A stretch of 64,000 bases of DNA from Pseudomonas abieticivorans (GTDB taxonomy: Bacteria > Pseudomonadota > Gammaproteobacteria > Pseudomonadales > Pseudomonadaceae): the NCBI RefSeq assembly GCF_023509015.1, contig NZ_CP094975.1:2365501-2429500 (forward strand). Direction: 5' to 3'. A model generated the notes under the pieces. It saw only the letters and a list, made by a program, of their open reading frames with translations, was not told where the DNA came from and ran no database searches. Below, piece after piece: positions 1 to 9,211 of this stretch. Made by a program: the position numbers and the translations under genes. Numbering within the stretch: position 1 is the stretch's first letter; each line of letters starts with the position of its first letter.

Positions 1-32
1 AACGGCGCAGTACACGCTACCTCGAGCCCGAA

Positions 33-2879
33 ATGACGCGCACCCAAGAGATACGCCCCGACCTGGAACAGGGAATCGACCGTCAGGTTCTCAGCCAGCT
101 GCGTGCGCGCTTTCTTCTGCTCAACCAGGGCCGGATGAACCGCGCCATGGACGGCCTGTCGAGCCGGCAACAAACCGTGGTCAAGTTGTTGCCGCTCTTT
201 TTTCACGTCAACCACCCCTTGCTGCCAGGGTATGTATCGGGGGCGACGCCGGCCGGCGTCTCGCACTACGAGCCGCAAGCTGACACCTTGGCCGAGGCCC
301 TGCGCCTGACGCGCTCATTCAGCTACAAGGCCCGCCACGGCAACCCGCCACGCCCCATCCACGGGCTGTTTTTGATGGGCAGCCTGGGCTCACTGGCGCA
401 GACCGAGCAAAGCGACATGGACGTCTGGGTATGCCATGCACCCGACCTGGGCCAGGATGAACTGGAAGAGTTGCGCCGTAAGTGCCAACTGCTGGAAACC
501 TGGGCGGCCAGCCAGGGCGCCGAAGCACACTTTTTCCTGATCGACCCGCAGCGCTTCGTCAAGGGCGAACGCGACGCCCAACTCAGCTCGGAAGACTGCG
601 GCACCACCCAGCACTACCTGTTGCTGGATGAGTTCTACCGCACTGCGCTGTGGCTGGCCGGGCGCACCCCGCTGTGGTGGCTGGTACCCGTGTACGAGGA
701 GCCGCGCTACGCCGAGTTCACCCACACGCTGATTTCCAAGCGCTTCATTCGTGCAGACGACACCTTGGACCTGGGCAACCTGGCCCACATCCCGCCCGGC
801 GAATACATCGGTGCAGGGCTGTGGCAACTGTTCAAGGGCATTGAGTCACCTTACAAGTCGGTACTCAAGCTGCTGCTGACCGAGGTCTACGCCAGCGAGC
901 ACCCCCAGGTGGTGTGCCTGAGCCTGCGTTTCAAGCAATCGGTGTTTGCCAACCGCCTGGACCTCGACGAACTTGACCCGTACATGGTGGTGTACCGCCG
1001 CATCGAGGAGTACCTCAAAGCACGTGGCGAAACCGAGCGCCTGGAACTGGTGCGCCGCGCCCTGTACCTGAAGGTGAACAAAAAACTCACCAGCCTGCGC
1101 CGGCAACGCAGCCAAAGCTGGCAGCGCAAGCTGCTGGAAACCCTGGCCCGGGAATGGAATTGGGATGAGCGCCAACTGGCCTTGCTCGACAGCCGTAGCC
1201 AATGGAAGGTGCGCCAGGTAGGCAGCGAGCGGCGCGCACTGGTCAGCGAACTCAACCACAGCTACCGCTTCCTGACCCAATTTGCCCGCACCGAGCAAAC
1301 CACCAACCTGGTCAATACCCGCGACCTGAACGTGCTCGGCCGCAGGCTGTACGCAGCCTTCGAGCGCAAGGCCGGAAAAATCGAATTCATCAACCCGGGC
1401 ATCGCCCCGGACTTGGCCGAAGACACCTTGACCCTGGTGCAGGCGCCCAACCGACGCGAGCCCGGCCAGTTTTACTGGGGCCTGTACAACGGCAGCCTGG
1501 GTATCTACGAGTGGGAGCACTTTGCGCCCTTCAAGCGCTGCCGCGAACTGCTCGACCTGCTCGCCTGGAGCCACCGCAATGGGATTATCGACAGCAGCAC
1601 CCGGCTGGCACTGCACCCGGGCAGCAGTGACCTGAGCGAATCGGAGCTGTTCAACCTGCTTGGCAGCCTGCAGCAAACCGTCGCCCTACCGCTGCCCACG
1701 GTGCAGGAAGAGCGCTTGTTGCGCCCCAGCGTGCCCAGCGAGGTATTGCTGCTGATCAACGTGGGCATCGACCCGCTCAAGCACCACCGCGAACTGAACG
1801 TACACATGACCACCGAGCGCACCGACTCGCTGAGCTATGCCGGCGTGCGGGAAAACCTGGTGCTGACCCTGGACCAGGTCACGCTCAACAGCTGGAATGA
1901 GCTACAAACCCTGCGTTTCGATGGCCCATACGCACTGCTCGAATGCCTGCGCGACTACCTCAACAGCCTGCCAGCGGACCTTGATCCGCCGCGGGTACGG
2001 GTGCGCTGCTTCTGTCACAACCGTGCACCAGCCATTGCCCAACGGGTGGAGGCGCTACTGGCCACGGCCCAGCAATTGTTGAAGCAGCGGCTTAATCATC
2101 GCTACCTCATCCAGGTGCAGCAGCATTACCACATACTTGAGTTGAGCCCCGGCCAGGTCACCCACGTGGCCCTGGCCACCCTGCCGGCCTTGCTGCTGTA
2201 CTTGGGCAACGACCTGGCCAGCTACAGCCCGGTGCACCTGGATAGCCACGCCCTACATGGGCACGACTTGGCCGTGGTCCTGCCCCAGGGCCAGCCCGAA
2301 TGCGTGCAAGTGTTCTATCGCTTGCATGAGGGGCGCGCCGAGCTCTATGTGCTGGATGAACTGAACAGCCTGTGGCACCAACGCCTGCCGCTCCATGACG
2401 AACAGAGTCTGTTGATGCCGCTGCAGCGCTTCTTGCAGTCCATCCACTATCGGCGCGCAGCGCTGATGCCGCTGGAAAACCTGGCTGGCGCACCTCTGGA
2501 AACCCTGTATTACCAGATCCTGCCCGACGGCCCGGCACGCCCGCGCAGCGTCGAGCCGCGGCTGCCACCACTCACCTCGGTGGACAAGCCGTACTACGAC
2601 GTTCAAGCAATCATCGGGAAGTCGGCGCCCACCCAGGGGCAAGTCACGCTCTACTGCAACCAGAAGGAATTCAGCGACCTGGAGCACGGCGACCAGTTGT
2701 ACGCCATGGTCGCCCGGGAAATCCTCGGCCAGCGCCAGGACACCACGCGCTACCGCTGCTACATCACCGACCTGGACTTGTCGGGGTTGCTGGGTGAAGG
2801 CCAGCCCTCCACCCACTTGTACCTACGCTACAAGGCCGACCTGGAGCGCTCGATCAATATCGCGCTGGACAGGCTTTAA
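33..2879 (+). CDS. cyaA: Class I adenylate cyclase CyaA
   Basis: Makes cAMP from ATP in the cytoplasm and supplies the ligand for Vfr/CRP-type regulators. The 948-residue product has the class I layout: an N-terminal catalytic half followed by a long regulatory half. The nucleotidyltransferase signature is visible at residues 116-130, with the GS pair at 116-117 and the metal-binding aspartates D128 and D130 (SDMDVW). Length is normal for Pseudomonas class I cyclases. The ATG at 33 is the first in frame; only 32 bases precede it, so an upstream start outside the window cannot be excluded, and no strong ribosome-binding site is visible. Its stop overlaps the stop of convergent rnk by 3 bases. 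Confidence 0.95.
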   Translation: MTRTQEIRPDLEQGIDRQVLSQLRARFLLLNQGRMNRAMDGLSSRQQTVVKLLPLFFHVNHPLLPGYVSGATPAGVSHYEPQADTLAEALRLTRSFSYKARHGNPPRPIHGLFLMGSLGSLAQTEQSDMDVWVCHAPDLGQDELEELRRKCQLLETWAASQGAEAHFFLIDPQRFVKGERDAQLSSEDCGTTQHYLLLDEFYRTALWLAGRTPLWWLVPVYEEPRYAEFTHTLISKRFIRADDTLDLGNLAHIPPGEYIGAGLWQLFKGIESPYKSVLKLLLTEVYASEHPQVVCLSLRFKQSVFANRLDLDELDPYMVVYRRIEEYLKARGETERLELVRRALYLKVNKKLTSLRRQRSQSWQRKLLETLAREWNWDERQLALLDSRSQWKVRQVGSERRALVSELNHSYRFLTQFARTEQTTNLVNTRDLNVLGRRLYAAFERKAGKIEFINPGIAPDLAEDTLTLVQAPNRREPGQFYWGLYNGSLGIYEWEHFAPFKRCRELLDLLAWSHRNGIIDSSTRLALHPGSSDLSESELFNLLGSLQQTVALPLPTVQEERLLRPSVPSEVLLLINVGIDPLKHHRELNVHMTTERTDSLSYAGVRENLVLTLDQVTLNSWNELQTLRFDGPYALLECLRDYLNSLPADLDPPRVRVRCFCHNRAPAIAQRVEALLATAQQLLKQRLNHRYLIQVQQHYHILELSPGQVTHVALATLPALLLYLGNDLASYSPVHLDSHALHGHDLAVVLPQGQPECVQVFYRLHEGRAELYVLDELNSLWHQRLPLHDEQSLLMPLQRFLQSIHYRRAALMPLENLAGAPLETLYYQILPDGPARPRSVEPRLPPLTSVDKPYYDVQAIIGKSAPTQGQVTLYCNQKEFSDLEHGDQLYAMVAREILGQRQDTTRYRCYITDLDLSGLLGEGQPSTHLYLRYKADLERSINIALDRL

Positions 2880-3286
2880 AGCGCGAAATCACCCGCTGCC
2901 TCAGGCTGGTACTCGATGCCCAGCAGGGTCAATTTCAGGTGTTTGCCGCCCGGTGCCGGCCAGTCGATCTGCTCGCCCACCGTCAGCCCGAGCAAGGCGC
3001 TGCCTACCGGGGCCAGGATCGATACCCGGCCTTGCGCCCCGGCATCCTGCGGGTACACAAGGGTCAGGTGGTAATCCTTGCCGCTGAGTTCTTCGCGGCA
3101 GTGCACTCGCGAATTCATGGTCACAACGCCCGCGGGGACCTCGTCATGGCCAACCACCTCGCCAGCCCGATCAAGCTCGGCCTGCAGGGCCAGCACCCCG
3201 GGCGTAGCCTCGTCGAGGCTGTCGATAAGGCGTTCCAGACGCTGCACGTCCAGGCGGGTGAGGATAAGGTTGGGGGCGGTGCTCAT
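2876..3286 (-). CDS. rnk: Regulator of nucleoside diphosphate kinase Rnk (GreA/GreB-like fold)
   Basis: A 136-residue protein beginning MSTAPNLILTRLD. The family has a short N-terminal coiled coil and a GreA/GreB C-terminal domain (here LAPVGSALLGLTVGEQIDW) that binds RNA polymerase and influences nucleotide metabolism. The ATG at 3286 is preferred over an upstream in-frame start at 3334 because the family begins here and AAAGGAG lies upstream, although 12 bases away, which is long. Just 5' of that Shine-Dalgarno lies AACAACAA, a possible Hfq/Crc recognition motif. An intrinsic terminator (3334-3359) separates it from the cyaY-DUF1289 pair upstream, so it probably has its own promoter between about 3287 and 3333 or depends on read-through. 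Confidence 0.9.
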   Translation of the reverse strand: MSTAPNLILTRLDVQRLERLIDSLDEATPGVLALQAELDRAGEVVGHDEVPAGVVTMNSRVHCREELSGKDYHLTLVYPQDAGAQGRVSILAPVGSALLGLTVGEQIDWPAPGGKHLKLTLLGIEYQPEAAGDFAL

Positions 3287-3303
3287 GATCCGGGCAAACT
3301 CCT

Positions 3304-3311
3304 TTGTTGTT
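3304..3311 (-). promoter_or_regulatory. AACAACAA Hfq/Crc-type catabolite motif in the rnk leader
   Basis: The minus strand reads AAAAAACAACAAAGGAG here, so a perfect AANAANAA octamer abuts the rnk Shine-Dalgarno. In Pseudomonas such A-rich octamers near the ribosome-binding site are bound by Hfq with Crc to block translation. Regulation of rnk by Crc is an inference from the motif only. Confidence 0.5.
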
Positions 3312-3333
3312 TTTTCAGGGGCGAGATAAAGCA

Positions 3334-3359
3334 AAACCCCGCCGGGAAAGGCGGGGTTT
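3334..3359 (-). terminator. Intrinsic terminator downstream of cyaY-DUF1289
   Basis: Perfect 10-bp inverted repeat AAACCCCGCC/GGCGGGGTTT around a 6-base loop. Read on the minus strand the stem is followed by a short T-run (TTTT then GC). It lies between the DUF1289 stop and the rnk start, so it closes the cyaY-DUF1289 transcript. Confidence 0.8.
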
Positions 3360-3440
3360 CGGGGGCTTCGTCACGCGAAGGGTGCTTGGACACTAGCACA
3401 GGAACCGGGGCAAGCTAACCGGCAGATTTGTTACAGAACG

Positions 3441-3665
3441 TCACTGAGCCGATTGGCGGCGTTGCGCGGCATTCTCGCAAATTTGCCGCCGACGCTGATC
3501 GTCGGCCGCACGCCACTCGCGGATGTCTTCGACATGGCGAAAACAGCCCAGGCAGACTTTTTGCTCGTCCAGCCGGCACAGGCTGATGCACGGCGACGGT
3601 ACGGCCGGGCTGACGTTGCTGTACAGCGGCTTGGGCGGGCGCGGCTTGTCCACGGAAGCGTTCAC
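3441..3665 (-). CDS. DUF1289 family small Cys-rich protein
   Basis: A 74-residue protein with the DUF1289 core at about residues 25-48: PCISLCRLDEQKVCLGCFR, followed by EWR. The four cysteines suggest a metal or Fe-S site, but no function is established that I can cite. The start is GTG at 3665, two bases after the cyaY stop, so the two genes are very likely translated from one mRNA. Because CyaY is an iron-binding Fe-S assembly factor, a role near iron or Fe-S metabolism is plausible but unproven. Length is normal for the family. Confidence 0.8.
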   Translation of the reverse strand: MNASVDKPRPPKPLYSNVSPAVPSPCISLCRLDEQKVCLGCFRHVEDIREWRAADDQRRRQICENAAQRRQSAQ

Positions 3666-3667
3666 TG

Positions 3668-3994
3668 TCAGATCTCTTCGAAGTCCAGCTCGACGCCGGC
3701 CTGGTCCTTCGTCGAGCGAAAGAGGATTTCGCCCAGCAGCTCTTCAGACTTCTCGCAGGTCCACTTGCCCGACTCTTCGTCGTAGTCAAAGTGATAGCCG
3801 CCGGAACGCGCCGCCAACCACAACTGGCGCAGAGGCTCCTGGCGGCTGATGATCAACTGGCTGCCGTTATCGAACTTGATGGTCATCAAGCCGGAAGAAA
3901 TTTCGATGTCATCGGCGTGATCTTCGAAAAGCTCTTCCAATGCCTGTTGGGTGGCATCGACCAGATCGTGAAAGCGGGCTTCGGTCAAACTCAT
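3668..3994 (-). CDS. cyaY: Iron-sulfur cluster assembly protein CyaY (frataxin)
   Basis: Bacterial frataxin homologue, 108 residues. Frataxins bind iron through an acidic first helix and modulate IscS activity during Fe-S cluster assembly. The acidic helix is visible at residues 10-30 (DLVDATQQALEELFEDHADD), followed by the beta-sheet core with DNGSQLIISRQEPLRQLWLAA and a Tyr-rich segment (GGYHFDYDE). The ATG at 3994 starts MSLTEARFHD, as in other CyaY proteins. It is divergent from lptM and first in a two-gene unit with DUF1289. Its position beside cyaA matches the usual cya-cyaY-lptM-dapF gene order of gammaproteobacteria. Confidence 0.93.
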   Translation of the reverse strand: MSLTEARFHDLVDATQQALEELFEDHADDIEISSGLMTIKFDNGSQLIISRQEPLRQLWLAARSGGYHFDYDEESGKWTCEKSEELLGEILFRSTKDQAGVELDFEEI

Positions 3995-4123
3995 GGCGGG
4001 AACCTCGAAAAGTGTCTACTCGCATTGCTGCGCGGCAAGATACGAGTACCGCCCGCCGAATGCAAAGAATAACGACCACGCGCCCCTTCGCAACCCCCGC
4101 CGCCGGACGGGTGACAGGCTACA

Positions 4124-4152
4124 TAGGCAAGGCGCCGGGTGGCCGGTATACT
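4124..4152 (+). promoter_or_regulatory. Candidate sigma-70 promoter of the lptM-lysA-dapF operon
   Basis: A -10 element TATACT at 4147-4152 is preceded after 17 bases by a weak -35 TAGGCA (4124-4129). It lies about 37 bases upstream of the lptM ATG, in the cyaY/lptM divergent spacer. Matches were counted by eye; activity is inferred. Confidence 0.45.
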
Positions 4153-4188
4153 CGGGCGCAATTAATGCTTACCCATAAGGTTTTCGTC

Positions 4189-4335
4189 ATGAAGCGCCTG
4201 ATCACTTCCCTTGCTGCGCTTGTCGCGGTTGCTTGCCTGGTCACTGCCTGCGGTCAAAAAGGCCCGCTGTATCTTCCCGATGACAGCAAATCCCCCGATG
4301 ACCAGGCAAAGACGCAGTCGCACAAGCACTCTTAA
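4189..4335 (+). CDS. lptM: LPS-assembly lipoprotein LptM (LppL/YifL family)
   Basis: A 48-residue lipoprotein with a positively charged start (MKR), a hydrophobic segment and a lipobox ending TAC at Cys21, followed by the family signature CGQKGPLYLP. In E. coli LptM (YifL) binds the LptD/LptE translocon and helps LptD mature; transfer of that role here is by homology. The start at 4189 was chosen because the lipoprotein signal begins there; the reading frame extends upstream without a credible signal or ribosome-binding site. It is the first gene of the lysA-dapF-DUF484-xerC-HAD operon; lysA follows after 9 bases. Confidence 0.88.
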   Translation: MKRLITSLAALVAVACLVTACGQKGPLYLPDDSKSPDDQAKTQSHKHS

Positions 4336-4344
4336 GGGATCCTC

Positions 4345-5593
4345 ATGGACGCTTTCAACTACCGGGACGGCGAGCTGTTCGCGGAAGGGGTTGCCCTGTC
4401 CGCCGTAGCCGCACGCTTCGGCACGCCGACCTACGTGTACTCGCGCGCTCACATCCAGGCCCAGTACCGTGCCTACGCCGACGCCCTGAGCGGCATGTCG
4501 CACCTGGTGTGCTTTGCGGTCAAGGCCAACTCCAACCTGGGCGTGCTGAACGTACTCGCACGCCTGGGCGCAGGCTTTGACATCGTCTCCGGTGGTGAAC
4601 TGGAGCGGGTGCTGGCAGCCGGCGGCAAAGCCGATCGCATTGTGTTTTCTGGCGTGGGCAAAACCCGCGACGACATGCGCCGCGCCCTGGAAGTGGGCGT
4701 GCACTGCTTCAACGTCGAGTCCACCGATGAGCTGGAGCGCCTGCAAGTGGTGGCGGCCGAGATGGGCGTACGCGCGCCCATATCGCTTCGCGTGAACCCG
4801 GACGTCGATGCCGGCACCCACCCGTATATCTCCACGGGCCTTAAAGAGAACAAGTTCGGCATCGCCATCAGCGAAGCCGAGGACGTGTATATCCGCGCCG
4901 CGCAGTTGCCCAACCTGGAAGTGGTGGGCGTGGATTGCCACATTGGCTCACAGCTGACCAGCCTGGCACCTTTCCTGGATGCCCTGGACCGCTTGCTCGA
5001 TCTGATCGACCGGCTGGGCGACTGCGGGATCTTCCTGCGCCACCTGGACTTGGGCGGCGGCCTGGGCGTGCGTTACAGCGATGAAGAGCCGCCACTGGCC
5101 GCCGACTACATCAAGGCCGTGCGCGAGCGCCTGGGTGATCGCGACCTGGCCCTGGTGTTCGAGCCGGGTCGCTACATCGTCGCCAACGCCGGCGTGCTGC
5201 TGACCCGCGTGGAATACCTCAAGCACACCGAGCACAAGGACTTCGCCATCGTCGACGCGGCGATGAACGACCTGATTCGCCCGGCGCTATACCAGGCCTG
5301 GATGGACGTGACCGCCGTGCAGCCACGCGAGGGTGCCAGCCGCGCCTACGATGTGGTCGGCCCGATCTGCGAAACCGGTGATTTCCTCGCCAAGGACCGC
5401 CAATTGGCCCTTGAAGAGGGTGACCTGCTGGCCGTTCACTCGGCAGGCGCCTATGGTTTCGTTATGAGCTCGAACTACAACACCCGCGGGCGTTGGTGCC
5501 GAGATCCTGGTCGACGGTGACACTGCCTTCGAAGTTCGCCGTCGCGAGACGGTGGCCGAGCTGTTTGCTGGCGAAAGCCTGCTGCCGGAGTAA
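4345..5593 (+). pseudogene. lysA: Diaminopimelate decarboxylase LysA, frameshifted near the 3' end
   Basis: PLP enzyme for the last step of lysine synthesis (meso-DAP to L-lysine). Visible motifs are the PLP lysine K60 in FAVKANSN, SGGELERVL, DCHIGSQ, LDLGGGLG, EPGRYIVANAG, GPICETGDF and SAGAYGF. From 4345 the frame is intact to Arg383 (5491-5493), then runs to a premature TGA at 5518-5520, giving 391 residues. Dropping one T of the TT pair at 5493-5494 restores 415 codons, the usual Pseudomonas LysA length, ending [11 protein letters not shown] at 5593, 4 bases before dapF. So this is either a real frameshift that replaces the last 32 residues or a one-base sequence error. Ribosome-binding site AAGGGA; cotranscribed with lptM and dapF. 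Confidence 0.92.
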
Positions 5594-5597
5594 GCCC

Positions 5598-6428
5598 ATG
5601 CTGCTGCGTTTTACCAAGATGCACGGGCTGGGCAATGACTTCATGGTTTTGGACCTGGTCAGCCAGCACGCGCACATCCTGCCAAAGCACGCCAAACAGT
5701 GGGGCGATCGCCACACCGGTATCGGCTTCGACCAACTGTTGATCGTCGAGGCGCCGAGTAATCCGGACGTGGACTTCCGCTATCGGATCTTCAACTCCGA
5801 CGGCTCGGAAGTGGAGCAATGCGGTAACGGTGCCCGCTGCTTCGCCCGCTTCGTGCTGGACAAGCGCCTGACGGCCAAAAAACTCATCCGCGTTGAAACC
5901 AAGAGCGGCATCATCCAGTTGGATATCCGCAGCGACGGCCAGATCTGCGTCGACATGGGCCCGCCACGCCTGGTGCCTGCCGATATTCCGTTCCAGGCGC
6001 CGGCACAAGCCACCAGCTACCCGTTGGAGGTCGACGGCCAGACCGTGCAGGTCGCCGCCGTGTCCATGGGCAACCCCCATGCCGTGCTGCGCGTGGACGA
6101 TATCAACAATGCCCCCGTGCACCAATTGGGGCCGAAGATCGAACACCACCCGCGCTTCCCGGCGCGGGTAAACGTCGGTTTCCTGCACGTCGTGGATCGC
6201 CAGCGCGCACAATTGCGTGTGTGGGAGCGCGGTGCCGGGGAAACCCAGGCTTGCGGTACCGGTGCCTGCGCAGCCGCCGTGGCGGCCATCAGCCAGGGCT
6301 GGATGGAATCACCACTGCTGATCGACCTGCCAGGTGGGCGCCTGTCCATCGAGTGGGCCGGCCCCGGCCACCCAGTCATGATGACCGGCCCCGCAGTACG
6401 GGTATACGAAGGACAAGTTCGTCTATGA
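5598..6428 (+). CDS. dapF: Diaminopimelate epimerase DapF
   Basis: Converts L,L-DAP to meso-DAP for lysine and peptidoglycan synthesis. It is 276 residues long, the standard size. The two catalytic cysteines are visible: C75 in EQCGNGAR and C219 in [11 protein letters not shown]. The start at 5598 ([15 protein letters not shown]) is the conserved family start and is preceded by GGAG inside the end of lysA; the open frame extends further upstream only because of the lysA frameshift region. It is the third gene of the lptM operon, 4 bases after the restored lysA stop and 13 before the DUF484 gene. Confidence 0.96.
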   Translation: MLLRFTKMHGLGNDFMVLDLVSQHAHILPKHAKQWGDRHTGIGFDQLLIVEAPSNPDVDFRYRIFNSDGSEVEQCGNGARCFARFVLDKRLTAKKLIRVETKSGIIQLDIRSDGQICVDMGPPRLVPADIPFQAPAQATSYPLEVDGQTVQVAAVSMGNPHAVLRVDDINNAPVHQLGPKIEHHPRFPARVNVGFLHVVDRQRAQLRVWERGAGETQACGTGACAAAVAAISQGWMESPLLIDLPGGRLSIEWAGPGHPVMMTGPAVRVYEGQVRL

Positions 6429-6441
6429 GTGAGTACAGACC

Positions 6442-7179
6442 ATGACCGACCAGCCTCAGGCTCCCGCCAAAAAGCTCAGTGAGCCTACCTCCGACGGCTT
6501 GAAGCCAGTACTTGAGGCTGACGCCGTCGCAGAGTTCCTGCACGCCAACCCGGACTATTTCGTGGAGCGCGAAGACCTGCTGCTAAGCCTTCGCCTGCCA
6601 CACCAACGGGGCGACACCGTGTCGTTGGTAGAGCGGCAGATGAAATTGCTGCGCGACCGCAACATCGAGATGCGCCATCGCCTGTCGCAACTGATGGACG
6701 TGGCCCGGGACAATGATCGCCTGTTCGAGAAAACCCGCCGGCTGATCCTCGACGTGCTGGACGCCAGCAGCCTGGAAGAAGTGGTGATTTGCGTCGAAGA
6801 CAGCTTGCGCCAGGAATTCCAGGTGCCCTTTGTCAGCCTGATCCTGTTCAGCGAGATCGCTACCCCCGTGGGCCGCTGGGTCAGCAGCGGCGACGCCCAG
6901 CAAGCCATCGGTGGGCTTTTGTCGAGCGGCAAGACCGTCAGCGGCAACCTGCGTGATCACGAACTGGACTTCCTGTTTGGCGAAGAGCAGCGCAAGCAGG
7001 TCGGCTCCACGGCAGTGGTCGCCCTGGTCCATCAAGGCCTGCATGGCGTGCTGGCCATCGGCAGCCGCGACCCGCAGCACTACAAGAGCTCGGTGGGCAC
7101 GCTGTTCCTCAGCTACATCGCCGAAATACTGGGCCGCGTACTGCCTCGCCATACCAGCGCCCTGCGCTCGGTTCGCTAG
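6442..7179 (+). CDS. DUF484 family protein (YigA-like, GAF-like fold)
   Basis: A 245-residue cytoplasmic protein of the DUF484 family, which sits between dapF and xerC in many gammaproteobacteria. The N-terminal part carries the conserved AVAEFLHANPDYF segment (residues 28-40), then a charged probable coiled coil around residues 60-95, then a GAF-like domain from about residue 105 ending in TLFLSYIAEILGRVLPRH. No catalytic residues are recognisable and no biochemical role is known to me. The tight operon position, 3 bases before xerC, suggests co-expression with the recombinase rather than a proven joint function. Confidence 0.85.
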   Translation: MTDQPQAPAKKLSEPTSDGLKPVLEADAVAEFLHANPDYFVEREDLLLSLRLPHQRGDTVSLVERQMKLLRDRNIEMRHRLSQLMDVARDNDRLFEKTRRLILDVLDASSLEEVVICVEDSLRQEFQVPFVSLILFSEIATPVGRWVSSGDAQQAIGGLLSSGKTVSGNLRDHELDFLFGEEQRKQVGSTAVVALVHQGLHGVLAIGSRDPQHYKSSVGTLFLSYIAEILGRVLPRHTSALRSVR

Positions 7180-7182
7180 CCC

Positions 7183-8082
7183 ATGGAAGCGCACCTGGAT
7201 GCTTACTGCACGCACTTGCGCAGTGAGCGGCAAGTGTCCGGCCACACCTTGGAAGCTTACCGCCGCGACCTGAACAAGGTGCTCGCGTTCTGCCAGAAAG
7301 AGCACCTGGCCACTTGGGCTGCGCTCGACATCCAGCAGTTGCGCCGGCTGGTTGCCCGCCAGCATCAACTCGGCCAATCGGGCCGCAGCCTGGCGCGCCT
7401 GCTGTCGGCGGTCCGGGGCTTTTATCGCTACCTCAACCGCGAAGGCATCTGCAGCCACGACCCGGCCAACGGCCTGTCGCCGCCCAAGGGCGAACGGCGC
7501 CTGCCCCGCACCCTGGACACCGACCGTGCCCTGCAATTGCTCGATGGCGCGGTGGAAGACGACTTCCTTGCCCATCGCGATCAAGCCATGCTGGAGCTGT
7601 TCTATTCCTCGGGCCTGCGCCTGTCCGAACTGACCAGCCTGAACCTTGAACAACTGGACTTGGCCGATGGCCTGGTGCAAGTGCACGGCAAAGGCAGCAA
7701 GGTCCGCGTGTTGCCGGTCGGCCGCAAGGCCCGCGAAGCGTTGCAACAGTGGCTGCCCCTGCGCGCCCTGAGCAACCCGCCCGACGACGCCGTATTCGTC
7801 AGCCAGCAAGGCCGGCGCCTGGGGCCACGGGCCATCCAGCTAAGGGTCAAGGCTGCTGGCGAGCGCGAGCTGGGGCAAAATCTTCACCCGCACATGTTGC
7901 GACACTCATTTGCCAGCCACCTGCTGGAATCGTCCCAGGACCTGCGCGCGGTTCAGGAGATGCTCGGCCACGCCGACATCGCCACCACGCAGATCTACAC
8001 CCACCTGGACTTCCAGCACCTGGCCACGGTCTACGACAGCGCCCACCCGCGGGCCAAACGCAGCAAGGACAGTGATTCATGA
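7183..8082 (+). CDS. xerC: Site-specific tyrosine recombinase XerC
   Basis: Resolves chromosome dimers at dif together with XerD and FtsK. It is 299 residues, with an N-terminal SAM-like core-binding domain (1-100) and a C-terminal catalytic domain. The tyrosine recombinase residues are all present: R146 (SSGLRLSEL), K170 (VHGKGSK), H237 and R240 (HMLRHSF), H263 (LGHADI) and the nucleophile Y272 (TTQIYTHL). The ATG at 7183 follows the DUF484 stop by 3 bases and has only a weak ribosome-binding site, suggesting translational coupling. Its stop overlaps the next start in an ATGA. Confidence 0.95.
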   Translation: MEAHLDAYCTHLRSERQVSGHTLEAYRRDLNKVLAFCQKEHLATWAALDIQQLRRLVARQHQLGQSGRSLARLLSAVRGFYRYLNREGICSHDPANGLSPPKGERRLPRTLDTDRALQLLDGAVEDDFLAHRDQAMLELFYSSGLRLSELTSLNLEQLDLADGLVQVHGKGSKVRVLPVGRKAREALQQWLPLRALSNPPDDAVFVSQQGRRLGPRAIQLRVKAAGERELGQNLHPHMLRHSFASHLLESSQDLRAVQEMLGHADIATTQIYTHLDFQHLATVYDSAHPRAKRSKDSDS

Positions 8083-8771
8083 GCATCAAGCTGATCACCT
8101 TCGATCTTGACGACACCCTGTGGGACACGGCGCCTGTGATCATCAGCGCCGAGACCGTGTTGCGCGAATGGCTGGCCGAGCATGCACCCAAATTGGGCGG
8201 CGTACCGGTGGAGCACCTGTTCGCCATCCGCCAGCGCCTGATAGAGGCAGAACCTGGCTTGAAACATCGCATCAGCGCACTGCGGCGCAAGGTGCTGTTC
8301 CATGCCCTGAACGATGCCGGCTACGTCGAGGCGCGCGCGCAGTCCTTGGCCGACCAAAGCTTTGAGGTATTCCTGCACGCCCGGCACCAGATCGAAGTAT
8401 TCCCGGAGGTCACCCCGACCCTGGAGGCGCTTGCCCAGCGCTACACCCTGGGGGTGATCACCAACGGCAACGCCGACGTACGCCGCCTGGGCCTGGAAGA
8501 CCATTTCGCAGTGATCCTGTGCGCCGAGGACATTGGCATCGGCAAACCGGATGTGCGCTTGTTCCAGGAAGCCCTGAACCGCGTGCAGATCCCTGCAAGT
8601 GCCGCCGTGCATATCGGCGACCACCCCGGCGATGACATCTTTGGCGCGCAGCAGGCCGGTATGCGGGCCGTCTGGTACAACCCGCAGGGCAAGGCATGGG
8701 ACGCCGAGCATCAGCCGGATGCCGAGATCCAAAGCCTTTCGGAGCTGCCTGGGGTGTTGGCAGCCTGGTAG
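8079..8771 (+). CDS. HAD-superfamily hydrolase (YigB-like phosphatase)
   Basis: Haloacid dehalogenase-type phosphatase of 230 residues. Motif I is [10 protein letters not shown] (nucleophile and acid/base aspartates in the DxD), motif II is the ITNGN segment, and motifs III/IV are GKPD and [14 protein letters not shown]. coli YigB at the same position dephosphorylates FMN in riboflavin synthesis; the same activity is possible here but the substrate is not shown by sequence. The start overlaps the xerC stop (ATGA), so the two are coupled. It is the last gene of the operon, followed by a REP element and a terminator. Confidence 0.9.
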   Translation: MSIKLITFDLDDTLWDTAPVIISAETVLREWLAEHAPKLGGVPVEHLFAIRQRLIEAEPGLKHRISALRRKVLFHALNDAGYVEARAQSLADQSFEVFLHARHQIEVFPEVTPTLEALAQRYTLGVITNGNADVRRLGLEDHFAVILCAEDIGIGKPDVRLFQEALNRVQIPASAAVHIGDHPGDDIFGAQQAGMRAVWYNPQGKAWDAEHQPDAEIQSLSELPGVLAAW

Positions 8772-8785
8772 GCCGCGGCACTTGG

Positions 8786-8809
8786 TTCGCGGATAAATCC
8801 GCGCCTACC
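8786..8809. repeat. Pseudomonas REP-type palindrome (single)
   Basis: Contains the palindrome CGCGGATAAATCCGCG followed by CCTACC, the form typical of Pseudomonas REP elements. It lies between the HAD gene stop and the terminator. Related copies occur at 24396-24449 and 39002-39053. Confidence 0.75.
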
Positions 8810-8843
8810 GGGGCGCAAACCACAACACAAATCCCAGGCATGA

Positions 8844-8875
8844 AAAAACCCGCAGCGACGGCGGGCTTTTTCATT
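8844..8875. terminator. Terminator between the HAD gene and sutA
   Basis: GC stem CCCGC/GCGGG with A-rich and T-rich flanks (AAAAAA before, CTTTTT after). It lies between two convergent genes and can serve both strands. Confidence 0.65.
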
Positions 8876-8887
8876 TGAATCAGGCAA

Positions 8888-9211
8888 TCAGATAGGGCGG
8901 CTGCCGTATTTGTTGTCTGGCTTCTTGGGCGGGTCGGCTACCACGTTCGGCTCGACTTCCTGCACTTTGCCACCGCGCGACAGAAACTCTTCCATCGCCC
9001 GGGCAAGGGCATCACGCTCCTTGTTCTTGGCTTCTATGCTCGGCAGTTCGTCGACCGACACCGCTGCCTTGGCCTTGCCTTTGGCAGTGGGCGCGGGAGC
9101 ATCGCCACCATCGTCGTCCGCAACGTCCTCGGCAGCCACTTCAAGGCTTTCCTCGGTATCGTCCTCGTCGCCTACTTCGAGTTCGTCGTTTTCCAGATCA
9201 TCGTCGCTCAT
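8888..9211 (-). CDS. sutA: Transcriptional regulator SutA
   Basis: A 107-residue acidic protein matching SutA, an RNA polymerase-binding factor of Pseudomonas that adjusts transcription during slow growth. The first 45 residues are very rich in Asp and Glu (MSDDDLENDELEVGDEDD), followed by an Ala/Lys linker, the conserved central helix SIEAKNKERDALARAMEEFLSRGGKVQEVEPNV-type core and a short tail PDNKYGSRPI. Intrinsically disordered acidic and C-terminal tails are characteristic of the family. The ATG at 9211 is preceded by GAGGT. It is transcribed alone, convergent with the HAD gene. Confidence 0.88.
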   Translation of the reverse strand: MSDDDLENDELEVGDEDDTEESLEVAAEDVADDDGGDAPAPTAKGKAKAAVSVDELPSIEAKNKERDALARAMEEFLSRGGKVQEVEPNVVADPPKKPDNKYGSRPI

